DNA from: Seison nebaliae
Taxonomy: Eukaryota > Rotifera > Pararotatoria > Seisonacea > Seisonidae
Assembly: GCA_023231475.1 (NCBI GenBank)
Contig: JALJEE010000232.1
Coordinates: 1 to 64,000, forward strand
Direction of reading: 5' to 3'
DNA length: 64,000 nt
Both the position numbers and the translations under genes were made by a program. Below the pieces are notes generated by a model. That model saw only the letters and a program-made list of their open reading frames with translations. It was not told the DNA's origin and searched no databases. Of the stretch, positions 26,851 through 38,917 are shown piece by piece (position 1 is the first letter of the stretch; every line of letters begins with the position of its first letter).

Positions 26851-27369
26851 ATGAGTAGTCAAATGATGCTGAAGAAATTCCAATGGTCGATACCACATCG
26901 ATTGATGTCGACAGCCACTTTCAAACAAGAGATGCCACCACCTGGCGGTTTCTCGGCTTTCGAATGGCAAAAGAAACAATTCAAACCGAAGTGGACTTGG
27001 TGGAAATTGTGGACGGCGTACGCGGGTGTCACTATTTTCTCATGGGGAACATATTATTATGCGAGAGATAAAGCGCGCGCTCAACAATTGGAACGTGATG
27101 ATATTCGATGTGCACTCGAACCGTTAATGTTGGCGGAAGCGGATAGAATGTTCTTGAAACAAGTTTGGGAGAATCGAGAAGAAGAGAAAGAGTTGATGAA
27201 AGATGTGGAAGGATGGGAAATTGGGAAACTATATGGAGAGTCGGTGTATCACGACGAATCTGGAGAGAACAAGTTGCCAACTCCGAAAGAATTTTTCCTT
27301 CATTTGGATCCATTCCGTCGATTCCGTCAATTGCACGACGCTCATTTCCGACCCGGATGGACACCATAA
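26851..27369 (+). CDS. NDUFA13: NADH dehydrogenase 1 alpha subcomplex subunit 13 (GRIM-19)
   Basis: Single-exon protein of 172 residues. The hallmark KQEMPPPGGF near residue 25 matches KQDMPPPGGY of GRIM-19. It is followed by a membrane helix (TAYAGVTIFSWGTYYYA), then LEPLMLAEADRMFLKQVWEN and MKDVEGWEIGKLYGESVYH, which correspond to LLPLLQAETDRR and MKDVPDWKVGESVYH. The subunit is a single-pass accessory component of respiratory complex I in the inner mitochondrial membrane. Human NDUFA13 is 144 residues; here about 20 residues precede the conserved MPPPGG block (KKFQWSIPHRLMSTATF), which looks like a mitochondrial-type extension. An internal ATG (LMSTATF) would give a protein nearer standard length. 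The C-terminus ends in FRPGWTP. Confidence 0.93.
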   Translation: MSSQMMLKKFQWSIPHRLMSTATFKQEMPPPGGFSAFEWQKKQFKPKWTWWKLWTAYAGVTIFSWGTYYYARDKARAQQLERDDIRCALEPLMLAEADRMFLKQVWENREEEKELMKDVEGWEIGKLYGESVYHDESGENKLPTPKEFFLHLDPFRRFRQLHDAHFRPGWTP

Positions 27370-27701
27370 AATCTGTCCCTGAAATAAATTTCTTCTTTTT
27401 AATTAACTTAATATTTCTTCGTTCTCTGATGATATAGTAATGAAAATTTTAATGATTTTCTTTCATTTTCATGTAGATGCTGTTCTCTTACAAATTATTG
27501 TAATTATTAAGAAGAATAACAATGTCTCTTCCCAATTAGACGATATCATCACAATTTGATGTGGGAGAGATATTTATGAAATTCCTTTGACAACTATCCA
27601 CCACTTCCATATTAAATTATTTGGTGCGTCAATGAATTGTTTAACGACTTTCACCAACGAACAAATATGAAGAAATCATCATATCGCATTTCTTTCCAGT
27701 G

Positions 27702-28295
27702 ATGCATCCATTCCTTTTTATTCTACTGATTTTCAATCCTACTCCAACACTCCACCTCACTACCGACCATAATAGTCGTGTATCGGGTTTTGATGAGAGA
27801 AAGGAGAATTTCACTCACTTTCACTCACAAGCCAATTGGAGTGAATATGAGACGACTCTTTCTAACTACAGTTGGGAGAGGAATGAATCGTTACTTAATC
27901 GAACGTTTTACAATCCGATGACGAAAGCTGATATTGAATTGGAGAGGAGACGATCGATAGCGGTAATCATAGTTTTATCGATAGTTGCGTTAAGTGGAGT
28001 GTCGTTCGTTGCCATGGCATTGTTTATTCGATCAGCGGCTTACACGCGAGTGCAGAATATGAGATTATTGCAACCCCTTCATCAACGGAGTCCAGCAAAC
28101 GATGAAAATGTAAATAATCCCGGTGGGAATTGTAATAATCCGAACACGAATACAATGGGTGATTGTACGACCGGGAAAGGTGGCGCTTATGCAAGATCGA
28201 ACAATGATCGTACTCCTCAACCTACCGCTACCTGGTTACTATCTGGAGAAGCAATGCATGGTGGTGATGTTGACATGAATGATTATGATTGTTGA
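27702..28295 (+). CDS. Predicted single-pass membrane glycoprotein, unrecognised family
   Basis: 197 residues from ATG 27702, directly preceded by a good acceptor (TTTCTTTCCAG), so an upstream non-coding or short coding exon is possible. A hydrophobic N-terminus (MHPFLFILLIFNPTPTLHL) resembles a signal peptide. The ectodomain carries at least five N-glycosylation sequons (NFT, NWS, NYS, NES, NRT). One strong membrane helix follows (IAVIIVLSIVALSGVSFVAMALFI), then a basic stop-transfer region and an Asn/Gly-rich tail ending NDYDC. The layout is a type I membrane protein. I do not recognise the family. It lies about 330 bp after NDUFA13 on the same strand, with no evidence of functional linkage. 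Confidence 0.6.
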   Translation: MHPFLFILLIFNPTPTLHLTTDHNSRVSGFDERKENFTHFHSQANWSEYETTLSNYSWERNESLLNRTFYNPMTKADIELERRRSIAVIIVLSIVALSGVSFVAMALFIRSAAYTRVQNMRLLQPLHQRSPANDENVNNPGGNCNNPNTNTMGDCTTGKGGAYARSNNDRTPQPTATWLLSGEAMHGGDVDMNDYDC

Positions 28296-31200
28296 TGTGA
28301 TCTATTTAAATTGCACAGACCGACTACTTACCTACTACTCCATTTTGATACGCATGCACTAACTTAAAATGAAATTTCTTCAAAGAAATCATTTCTCTGG
28401 TATTTCTCAACTATATTTCATTTATTTTCATCATCTCATTCTCAAGTTGATATCTCATTATTGTATAAACATTTAATAAACCCTAAAAAGAATGGCCATC
28501 ACTCGATGATTTTAAACTACGAATGGATCGAACAATTTCAAATTTTATTTAGTCATTATATTATAAATAATCATTCTTCGGATGAACTGCTCCGAAGCAT
28601 AATCTTGTGGACACAAAATGTGACGATTAGTTTTGGTAGAAAAACATAAGAATTATCCATTGGCAATACCAGTAGGCTAGAGTCATTAGTAGTATTAGTA
28701 GGAAAAACGTTTTTCTTTCACTCAACAGATTTGAATTGTTAGGAATATATACAGTTGTTAGTATCTGTCTATATGTCTTACTCCGTGTAGTTTAGGAATT
28801 AGGTATCGTTTAACTGTGACGTGTTAGGAGACATATTGTTTGGTTATTACGAAATTTTTCAAATTAACATTAATGAAGACAAAAAGGTAGATAATACATT
28901 CATCATCCACCAGTGTCTTCTACTATTGCTTCATTTTAATAACAATGCCTCATAGTATCATCGTGATGGTGGTGATGAGGAGGAAGAAATGGATTTTATA
29001 AGATAAATTATTTTCGAGGAAAAAAATGGAGAATGAAATTGTCGATAAATATTCGTAGTTAAGATGATAGAGGAGGAAAGATTTCGTCCATTTTTTCAAA
29101 TGAAGGTCGTGCCAAATTCTTCCCCGGAGGCATCTGATATAAGGAATGAATGTCGTCCAATTCGTTCAATGTTCGTCGAATGTTCGTTCTATACCAATCT
29201 ACAATTCTCATTTGTTTTGTCATCAATATGCTGAGTAATATTCTTTTCTGTGTTTATTGAATGATTGGCTATAAAAAGTCTTGGGATGTGTTCCCAATAT
29301 ATTGATCATATAAACAAATGAATATTTCGTGTGTTTTCGACATGAGAAATGAAGAATTATGATAACTTTTTCAAATTTGTCTTTTCATTCTCTCGCTCCA
29401 CCATTCGACAGTGGAATAATATCTGGAATATTTGTTCCATAATTAGAATATTATTCTTTCTCTTATTTAAGTCTCCCCATCAATTTCCGAAAGTTCGTTT
29501 TTTGGATATGGTTTGTTTCCTTCAAAAATTGTGAGAAAAAATTCCATAATTATCTTCCTCATATAATCATCATGAATTCGAAAGATGAATTCCATAATTT
29601 TCGGAAATCAATTTATTTTGGAAGAAAAACAAAATAATCGCCAATAGTACTAACATCTTCCTCACAAATTAGAAATCTCGTTCTCCAACATGTCCAATGT
29701 ATTCATTCATGGGGCTCATTCATTCTCCAATCTTCGCATGTTCTTTGGCTATTGCCCATGGTCCTACTTATGTAGCACTCTCTCCTCTCATCAACCGAAC
29801 ACAGATAAAATTTACAAATTGTTTATCCTTCTCCATTTTAACATTCTGACGAAAAAATCCCCTTTAATATTTGGAGATACAATTTATTCTCCTTCTAATC
29901 GTATTCCTTTTAACATAATCCATTATGATTGATATATGCATCAATTATATGGGAAGTAAAGTAACCTTCAATTAATGAATGTTGATATTGGATAATGAAG
30001 TTCGTCTGATCTCATTCAGTTCATGTGCTAAGTCGTGATGAAACTCATCCAAATATGTGGAGTAGATGACGACAAAATAAAGTTATGCTAATTGCCAATA
30101 TACAACCCCCAACAACACTTTTCCTCAAAATCAACTCAATTTCATGTTGGGAAGGTAGGAGAGGTAGTTGGAATGGAAAAGGATGAATATAAAATTGGAT
30201 GACCATTATGATTATCTGAAACGATTACTTATTTTCTATTCATCAACCTCACTCTGGTGAATAATAACGAATCATTTAGAATATTCTATCAGAATTAACA
30301 CCAGTTTCCATGTTGATTAAGTACGAGATTATTTCAGAGTATGGAGCAATTTCCAGAATTATGAATTATCAAATAGAGCATTTCTTATAGTCGATGTTAA
30401 GTTAAGTTTAATGGTTTTTAACTTCGGTGTTAGAATGAGTTTCCTTTTTTTTTTTGGAATGAGAAGTAATTTGATGTTTAAGCGATTTTCCTTTAAAACA
30501 TTAATTGCAATATGATAAATAGTGATGATGATAGTCTCCTTATGAACTATCATTTTCTGAGTTATTTTTCTAATCAGATTTATTTGATGAATAATCTCGT
30601 CGGACCGAAAGCGAAGAGGAAACATTAACAGTTTCACTGAAGGAATGACCATTAACTGTATAATTATTATGAGAAAACAAACAGCATAATAATAATCGTT
30701 TGGAATGTTCCATTTTATTTCGAAAACCAGAAAGGAAATTTTCTTTCCAAAAATTGGGTGGTAGTTGATATTTTAATGATTATCGGATCGGATACCGAAC
30801 ATGAAATTTTTGAGAGAAAGAAACTTCAGAAAAATTAGTGGACATAGAATGGAATGGTGAAGCATTAAACGGAAGAATAATTGTTTGCTAATTATTCTGA
30901 TAAATAACAAATAATGCATTGCACAATCTTTTATTAGGAGATGTTCCTTAAGATAATTAAAGATAGGTCCTCCTTCCCCACCCCGAAAAAAAAAATGAAG
31001 AAAAGACATGGGAATGAAGAAGGAATTATGTAATTAATAACAGTGTGCAGTTCAATTAATGAAATGAAAAATATTGTTCGTTTTTATCTGATTAATGTTC
31101 TAATGTTAGGCAAATATGATGATGATAAAAATTTATAGAATTGGAGTCCAATTCGGAGTTATTTCAAGGAACGAGTGAGGAAGTGATGATTGCAAGAATC

Positions 31201-33303
31201 AGTAGCTTCGATGGACAGATAACCGGATACATACATAAATTGATTATTAGCTAATTGTGAATGTAAAGATCAAAATTATTTAGGGAAATCTCCATCTAAC
31301 TAATTACATTCTCTGAACTTATAGATCCTTCTTATCTACGATGTAATCAACGAGTAGACTCTTAACATCGAGTCATTGAACATCATTCCAGTCTAATTCT
31401 TAGTTGGAGATGAGTCGAAATTTCCATTGGCATGGTCAAAAATCTGACATATGTTACTTTAATTTACAGAATTTACATTTGCCATCCTCATTAATTCTCC
31501 ACTCGTGCCCATCATTCTTATTTCTCTGGTGTGTCTGATGACATCAAATGTTGAAATTTTCGGTTAAGTAATTCCTCCAATGAATTCACCGACATTTCGG
31601 CTTTTTTCACATTTGAAATTATTTAATAAATAAATCGTAAATATTAATTTTCCCATTAATCGATTGCCTGTTGATCATCATAACGATTTTGCATGTAATC
31701 TGCCGATTTAACGAATATCAAACAATTCTTTTATGGAACAACAAACTAGATAGAAACTTTATATAATTTTATCAAATTTGAAAGCACACTTGAAAGCACC
31801 ATCTTCTGTACCAACAATTTTAATTCATGACGATAATATCAACACATCAATATTTGTTCGAAATAATTCCTTGAGTTATTCTTATGTAAATGTGCTGAAA
31901 TATTTCCATGTTCATTGTCCAATAATTATTGGAAACTATAAAATTTGTTTAGTCTAAATTCCTTTGAAATTATCAACTTTTTAGTTGACTGGAATTTTTC
32001 CAAGGAAATTTGTTCCAGTGCAAATGTTCTTGAAAGTGATTTAGTAATTTATAAATTCTACCTTCAACTTTTTTGTCGAGGAAAGTGAATAAGTTGTGTG
32101 GAGAAGTTTCTTCTTCTTAAGGATATTTTCGAGAGGAAATAACACCATCAGTTCTGGTTTGCCAGCAACAGAAAGTTAGAGAAAGTTAAGGTGTGGAAGT
32201 TGAAATGTTGTCGAACTTTTATTGGGAATTGTTGTTCAATCTAAGAAATGGTAAAGTAGTTTACCAAAGTAGCAAAGCAATTCTTAATTGTCGGAGCATA
32301 AAACAATAAATAACATCTGTTGATAAGAAGTATAAAATGTATTGTTTCCAGTGATGGCAGTAGTAATCGTCATTTGAGTTGAAAGATGAAAACGTAAAGG
32401 TAAGAAGTGAGTTGTTTGAGGAATTGTTGGATAAATTGGTATTAAATATCCCGATGAATATTCAATATTTCTCCCATACTAATTTACATATGTGTCAGAT
32501 ACAGATGATGTCACAAATGTTGATATCGGTTGGGAGAGAATACGTTATTGGTGATTTATTCCTAATGAAAACATTTAGTCAAATATTCACCTTCATGATG
32601 AGTTGTTAATAAACATAAATCGTTTTACACTATTCGATGGGACATTTGCGAAGTAATTGCTTAATTTTGACGGCGTAGTCGAAGTAAGTGATTCCGAGAA
32701 AAATGTAAATTATTTTCCCGCTTTCCCAAATTTAGAGAAATGTGCAATGATATTCTCTTAAATGATGTCGGTTACGATGTGCGTCATAGATTCTCGCAAA
32801 TTTTATTCGTGATGGAAAGAAACCAGTTCGTTGTTGATCATCTTTTCACACTCATCTTAATTCAAGAGGAAGAATAGACAGGAAGAATCCTAGTAATCTG
32901 TTACCCAAAAATTCATGATCAGAATTTCTCACAAAGAATTATCTAGTTTAATTCTTCATCTCCTTCTTCTTTTTTCTACACATTAGACTTCTATAATTCG
33001 TGTCTACATATGATTGAACTGTCGATTAATCAGAAGAATTGGTACGATTTATTTCGGAATTAAATCGATATCAATACAACATATTTCGAACGATAAACAC
33101 GAATATTAAATGTATTAGCACAAAATTAATATAATCTTAAGAATTGACAAACTTTCGAAAAAGAAAACTTATAACGACGTACAATTCAAATAAGCGATTA
33201 TTGAGCAAATAAACATTTATTTACCAAATGTTCCACAAATAATAGATAGATTGAATAGAAACAAAAAGACATTGAAGGGAGAAAGCTACTTTCACAAACC
33301 AAC
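28296..33303. other. 5-kb intergenic region
   Basis: AT-rich DNA with scattered short open frames on both strands, none above about 100 codons and none recognisable. Frames near 30359-30652, 30773-31009 and 32379-32609 were inspected and look like chance frames. No tRNA, transposase or tandem repeat was recognised. The right end contains the upstream region of the next GPCR gene. Confidence 0.5.
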
Positions 33304-35592
33304 ATGTATACATGGCCGTGGCTGATTAATAATCTGGGTACTTTACTCTTGTGTCCAATTGGGATTATAGCAAATCTCTTATGTCTCCTTACCTTGGCCA
33401 CTGTCAAAAAGAAACCACCTCGACCTTCAATTCTCGTTAACTCAAGACAATTACCTCTAAAGTTTATGAAGAGATTAAGAAAGAAAGAAAAATTAAATAA
33501 ATATTCGGCTAAGAATGATGGGGAATGTCTTGAAGTTTTTCGACAATCTGGTGAATCGATTCAATTACAATGTACTGGGAAATTAAATAATAATAATAAA
33601 AGATCGAACAACAATCAACATTTAGATATTCCGAATAAGGAAATTTCCCACAAACTCTCACATCAGTCGATGTTGGATGAGAGGTATCGAGAGAAGAAAA
33701 AATTGTCTAACTGTTCGAAACGGTTTTCGTCCATATCATTCGGTTCTATAAATGACGATAGTAAACGTTCATCTAACAACAAAAATATGAATGATCGTAA
33801 ATATAAATTCTCAATGCTACGAAGTATATCGCAGTCAAAACAAGAATCATCAATTGTCAATGGAAAACAGAAAATGTTACGAGCCTCGGGATTCGTCGAG
33901 TATATGAAAGCTGTCGCGTTTTTTGATATGTTATCTGCCATTTGTGAATTCTCCTTATCACTCATCGTCGTTCATCGCTACTATATTGCCAATCGTTACA
34001 TGTACAAAAGTCGACAATTACGGGAGACATATAAAACTTCGTTAAATGATCCCAATATCACAATTCAAAAAATTCAGTTTTTAAAAAATTTTCAAAATTC
34101 TAATTTTACACAAACCGAACCAATTGAGCAGACACATGCAATCTTTAGAAGCTTTTTCCAAACACTCTCAATGAGATATGAGGCATCCGTTTTGGACGAT
34201 ATCTATTGTAGTCTCTCTACATTCTTCCGATACTGGTGTTATAATCTCTCATGTTGGTACGTTGTCGCATTGACAATTGATCGGTTTGTATGTGTTGTAC
34301 TATCGAATTTGGTGATACGGAATCGATCGAAAAATAAAGTGATTTCATGTTTCTCTCGAATATTCTCTCGAGTAGTCACCAATTATGGGAAGATACGTTG
34401 TGCTCGTAAGATAATCGTATTAGTCGCCATCTTCGCTGCCATGTTACATTCATACCGATTAATCTTCTTTCGCTTTATGTGTGATGAGAAGAAAATTCGA
34501 GTAATCACAAATAATATTGAAAAATTATTTTATTCGGATTATATTCGATTTGATCAATTTCCACTAATTTATCAAACGATTGGCAAATTGAGCAAATTAT
34601 CTGCACAAAACAGTTATGTAACTACATTAAATCCAACTGAACAACTCATCCAAAATCAATTGAATGATTTACCTAAATATTTAACGGTGAATGTGACACA
34701 TTGTACATGTAAATGTAAACAACCACGAGTTGAGGTTTATATCGGAGTATATTTATTTCGACTCTGTCTCTACTTTGTCTTACCTTGTGCTACGTTACTC
34801 TTCTGCAATACAGCCATTATGTGCAAATTGAAACTATATAATAAGAATTCAACACAATCCATCAGTTGCAACTATAGATGGTATTGTAGCCGTTTAAGGA
34901 ATTTATTTAAAAAGAAAAACAATGAAACTTCAATAAGTAACTCAGATAAGAAAATGTTGAATTCCCCAGAGAAGAAACAAATGAGCAGTGTATCGGATAA
35001 GAACCGACAAAAGAAAAACCAAATTACAAAAACTTTATTGATCGTTTCATGTATATTTGTCGTGTTGTTTACTCCACAGCCGGTTATCGAAATAATTAAT
35101 TTCCAAATGGTTCGCAACGTCAACAACATGTGTCATTGGTCGTTATTTGGAAATAAAAGAAACGAAACATCTTCGACCTACAGAGAATGTTTCAAGAAGA
35201 AACTTATCGTTCTGAAAGAGTTCAAAGAAAAAATCAAACTGAATCTCTTGATAAGCGAGTTCGTTGATCTGCTGAACAATGTACATTACACCATAAATTT
35301 TTTCCTCTATTTTCTCCAATGTCCTTCATTCAAAGCATTATACATTTATGCGATGAAAAACTATTTTTTCAAATTTTTAAATTTTCTCGATAACATCTTT
35401 TCCTTCATTCATTATTACTGCTCTTATCGCACCTGTAACTGGTGCATGAACCCGGAATCAACTCCACCTCAATCTCCAACCTCATTATCATCTTCATCTC
35501 CAATTTCTCCTGTTTCATCATTCAACTCTTTAGAAGATGTGGATAGTATCCGATACATTTGCGACCACAAAACTAAAGAACAAAGAATATAA
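33304..35592 (+). CDS. Divergent rhodopsin-like GPCR with expanded loops
   Basis: Single-exon protein of 762 residues. Membrane segments are visible at about 5-33 (GIIANLLCLLTL, TM1), 196-225 (FFDMLSAICEFSLSLIVV, TM2 with Asp), 298-333 (YC...WYVVALTIDRF, TM3 with the DRY-equivalent DRF), 363-385, 477-510, 575-600 (FVVLFTPQP, TM6 with its Pro but no Trp) and 648-675 (NNVHYTINFFLYF, TM7). The TM7 pattern resembles peptide receptors of the FMRFamide or related groups, so a neuropeptide ligand is plausible but unproven. The first intracellular loop is about 160 residues (normally under 12), and the first extracellular loop and second extracellular loop are also long. The C-terminal tail is Ser/Pro-rich. 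The lack of introns may mean retroposition or intron loss. Confidence 0.75.
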   Translation: MYTWPWLINNLGTLLLCPIGIIANLLCLLTLATVKKKPPRPSILVNSRQLPLKFMKRLRKKEKLNKYSAKNDGECLEVFRQSGESIQLQCTGKLNNNNKRSNNNQHLDIPNKEISHKLSHQSMLDERYREKKKLSNCSKRFSSISFGSINDDSKRSSNNKNMNDRKYKFSMLRSISQSKQESSIVNGKQKMLRASGFVEYMKAVAFFDMLSAICEFSLSLIVVHRYYIANRYMYKSRQLRETYKTSLNDPNITIQKIQFLKNFQNSNFTQTEPIEQTHAIFRSFFQTLSMRYEASVLDDIYCSLSTFFRYWCYNLSCWYVVALTIDRFVCVVLSNLVIRNRSKNKVISCFSRIFSRVVTNYGKIRCARKIIVLVAIFAAMLHSYRLIFFRFMCDEKKIRVITNNIEKLFYSDYIRFDQFPLIYQTIGKLSKLSAQNSYVTTLNPTEQLIQNQLNDLPKYLTVNVTHCTCKCKQPRVEVYIGVYLFRLCLYFVLPCATLLFCNTAIMCKLKLYNKNSTQSISCNYRWYCSRLRNLFKKKNNETSISNSDKKMLNSPEKKQMSSVSDKNRQKKNQITKTLLIVSCIFVVLFTPQPVIEIINFQMVRNVNNMCHWSLFGNKRNETSSTYRECFKKKLIVLKEFKEKIKLNLLISEFVDLLNNVHYTINFFLYFLQCPSFKALYIYAMKNYFFKFLNFLDNIFSFIHYYCSYRTCNWCMNPESTPPQSPTSLSSSSPISPVSSFNSLEDVDSIRYICDHKTKEQRI

Positions 35593-36244
35593 TCATTCAA
35601 ATTTTTCCTTTAACAAAATAATCTTTAAAGATTTATCAATTTCTTCTATTTATTATAAATTCGATTCTAGACTAAATAAATTATTTTAATTTAAAATTTT
35701 CAATTTTATGATATAAATCAAATCCAGATTCTTTTCGAAATAAATTTAACAAAAATAAGATAACTACCATCGTGTGGGATTATTTAGGAAAGTGGAGCAA
35801 ATTAGGAAGAAACTTTTAAAACTTGTATGAAAAAGGATTTTTTAAAGTCAATACCTATATGTATATATATCATTAGATAACACATTAAAAGTTCTATAGG
35901 TTAACATTTCTTCTTGGCAATTTTCTTTAAAATAAACAATTTTATTTCAGGCTTGAAAGTATTAATTTTTGAAAATTTATGCTCAATCTAATTTTGGTTT
36001 TTAAAAACTTTCCCTAGAAATGATATTAATACATAATTATTAATGTTGAAAATATTATAATATGTGAAGTAAATTGTTTTGTACACGTTGATATAGCGAA
36101 AAATTTTTAAAATTCATTCCGATTACTTATCAAAAATTTAAAAACAGTGGCTGGGGCAATTTAGGAATGTTGCTTGAGGCACCTTTATTTTTCGATTCAA
36201 TTGTTTACAACTTTTATTTCGATTTTGTTAATTTGTGTTTCTAA
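35593..36244. other. Short intergenic spacer
   Basis: About 650 bp of very AT-rich DNA between the GPCR stop and the next single-exon gene. It must contain the 3' end of the GPCR transcript and the promoter of the USP-like gene. Nothing else was recognised. Confidence 0.5.
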
Positions 36245-37585
36245 ATGGAGTTTAGAGAATTTCACCAAAGTTGGATGGATGACAGGCGGGCGTATATGGC
36301 AATGCTATGGGAGAATTCCACTTCGAAAGTAGCCGGATTTTATAATGATGAAATTGGTATTTGTGCAACCAACGTAGTTTTAGCAATGATTATGTCAAGC
36401 CCAGTTTTGATGGATTTACTACGTGTTAAATATAACAATTGTTCACTGTCCGTCAAGAAAGAGATGGAAGCGTTGAGTAATTCTGGTAATGTTTCAGGAA
36501 AAGTGACCGATGTTGTCATATCAAACATCTTAGCTAAAGGTATTTGTGAAACATTCGATAATAAGACATACGATTATGAATTTGGACCTGGTGGTCATTA
36601 TTGTTTAGTAGAAGGGTTACGCGAACATATTAAACCAATTCGTTTACATTCAGTAATGGCAAAAATGATGATAGAGAAAAAAGCACCTCGTCCCATGTCT
36701 CATTTCGCTCGTTTGGAGACCTTCTTAAAAGATTTAGTTGACGAACGTCCGATAACGAAGATAAATGATGATGGTTATATGTATAATTATTATCCAAAAC
36801 TTGAATTATTGAATATTGAGCTATTTTTGGGAAATGTACTTTACAATCCGATTGATATTAAACCATTCCTTCCATCATACTATTTCGAAGTCGGCCATTT
36901 TTTAATGGACGCTCTTCGCCATGATCTGAAGAAAGATAAGGCTGAACCAAAATTAATTCATATGGCTTTCCTAGATATTCCCAATTTGAGAATTCATCAA
37001 ATTACTTATTATCTTTTTTTCCATTATTTACAGGACCTTCTTCCGAATGGGATTGAAAATGCACCACCTCCTGACTTTCCAATATACGTTGAATATCAAC
37101 TTTTCACAGTGCCTTCAATAAGAAAATGGACTACCTTTTTTCCATTTCCATGTTGTCAGATAACTCCCAAATTTCAATTGAAAGGTCTTTCAATTAGATT
37201 ATATGCAGAAGTTGAACTTTCGTTCAGAAACATTCCTAGCCAAAATAACGTTTTTAACGGAGTTGGAGATTGTGTTGAGAACTTTTATTTAAAAATGAAG
37301 GATTATGTTTGGGGTGATCTCGCGGAGTTCCTTCTTTTATATATGAAAAAGTACGCTCTTCGTTTTCGTGGACTTTGTACTGCATTATTGGATGAAAAAG
37401 AATTCTATCCTTTATACGACGAGATGGGTGACTATATGCACACGTTTTCCATCATTCAGAAGAATGATGATTGGTTTTTCATGAACGATCAGCATTCATT
37501 CAGAATTGATGATATTGATAAAATGACTTATTTGTTGAAAAACGAACGAGTTGATGCGGTGGTGTTAGAGGTAACTGAAGAGTGA
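36245..37585 (+). CDS. Orphan protein with a faint ubiquitin-specific-protease (USP) signature
   Basis: Single-exon protein of 446 residues that I could not assign to a named family. Residues 31-56 read G-F-Y-N...G-I-C-A-T-N-V-V-L followed by S-P-V-L-M-D-L-L, like the USP Cys box (G-x-x-N-x-G-N-x-C-x-x-N-x-x-L, then P-x-L). The C-terminus has YMHTFSIIQKNDDWFFMND, like the USP His box (G-H-Y-x-x-Y...W-x-x-F-N/D-D), giving a possible triad of Cys40, His399 and Asn414/Asp415. The usual GHY is GDYMH here, so the His position is displaced or the site is degenerate. The middle shows alternating hydrophobic strands and no zinc finger. If the reading is right, it is a highly derived deubiquitinase or inactive USP fold. 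The assignment is inference; the coding frame itself is well supported by length and composition. AATAAA-like signals follow the stop. Confidence 0.4.
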   Translation: MEFREFHQSWMDDRRAYMAMLWENSTSKVAGFYNDEIGICATNVVLAMIMSSPVLMDLLRVKYNNCSLSVKKEMEALSNSGNVSGKVTDVVISNILAKGICETFDNKTYDYEFGPGGHYCLVEGLREHIKPIRLHSVMAKMMIEKKAPRPMSHFARLETFLKDLVDERPITKINDDGYMYNYYPKLELLNIELFLGNVLYNPIDIKPFLPSYYFEVGHFLMDALRHDLKKDKAEPKLIHMAFLDIPNLRIHQITYYLFFHYLQDLLPNGIENAPPPDFPIYVEYQLFTVPSIRKWTTFFPFPCCQITPKFQLKGLSIRLYAEVELSFRNIPSQNNVFNGVGDCVENFYLKMKDYVWGDLAEFLLLYMKKYALRFRGLCTALLDEKEFYPLYDEMGDYMHTFSIIQKNDDWFFMNDQHSFRIDDIDKMTYLLKNERVDAVVLEVTEE

Positions 37586-38917
37586 AAAAATAAAAAATGT
37601 TTACAGTTTTATTAGAAGATGCCTTTCATGTTTATGTCTTTCATTTCAATAAAAAATTATTCATCACTATGTATTACTCTAGTTTGGTTAATTTTATTTT
37701 TCATCGATCCATCTCATATTCAGGGTAAAACAAGAACGTTAATATTGTACAATATCTAACAAAATTTAGAGTTTTAATTAAAACTTGTAAGCTGAATCCT
37801 TTCTGGTTATTATCATATCGTGGGTATATTGATTTGTGGGTATCATAACTCACAATTGTCATTTTTGAATTAATTGATTGCTAAATCGTAATCGTTCGCT
37901 AAAGTGAGACCTATGTGAGACATTTATACTTTTACTAAAATCTGAGTTTGGGAATAAATTGATCGTATATCAATTTATAAAGGTGAAATGAAAATATTAG
38001 GTCAGAATTTATCAGTTCTCGTTGTTAACTCAGTATATGTTCAAGTTGTTACTACTTCGCTGCTAAACTGTAAGACACTAAATCATAAGCATAAGCAAAT
38101 AAATCGAAGAGTCTAGGTATTTTTTCACCCCCTTTTTTATAAAAAATTAAACATAAGAATTTTGCCCCCTCCTTTTTCACCGTTTTAAACAAATGAACAA
38201 CATTAAGTATATAGCAGACAGTTTTTTTTCATTTTTTTCGTAGATTTTTTCAACAAGATTTACTTTATTAACGTATATTAATTACGTATTACTTAATATT
38301 ATATTTTTGATTATATATATAAAATTAATACTTAAAAATATATAGTTATTTTATTTGGTTCATTCTCATTTATTATAAAATTAAATGAAAGTACCGATAA
38401 ATAAAAAAGAAAATTATACATGGAAAAAAGCAATATAAAGAATTAATGATTGAACGACATGGAAATTTAATTAAAGAAATCGTTTTAATTTCTGATCATT
38501 AATTTTTTATCATATTATTTTCACAGATGTAACCGTTCTCTACTTTTCGCAATAGTTGGTCTCGTGCCGTTGCCAATTCTCTTTTGTCTTCGCGTTTTTA
38601 CTCTTATCGACAAAATCTCGGAGTCGAACTTCTAGACTTCATACATTTCCAAACATGAATCATTTTCATAATCGCTCAATCTTTAGTCATACTATTCGAT
38701 ACTACGATTTATCTCGCTAATTCTTCTCCAAGATTTCAGAAATTTCATTTTTTCTTACGATCTCACAAATTCTATACCAATCGATCGGGATTCTCTTACC
38801 GAATTACACCGATTGATCGAATTATTTTTATCTATTTTTCAAATTTATCCCGACGGGAATTTCTCTGATAAATAATAAGAATAATAATTATATTAAGTAA
38901 ATATCTCTTAAAATTTC
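37586..38917. other. Intergenic spacer, extremely AT-rich
   Basis: 1.3 kb with long A/T runs (especially 38210-38420). A possible polyadenylation signal for the USP-like gene lies just after its stop (AATAAAAAA near 37589). No open frame of note, and no recognisable repeat family. Confidence 0.5.

Noticed and set aside
30359-31009. Minus-strand frames of 78-97 codons
   Set aside because: Composition is Lys/Ile/Leu-rich as expected from AT-rich noncoding DNA; no recognisable domain.
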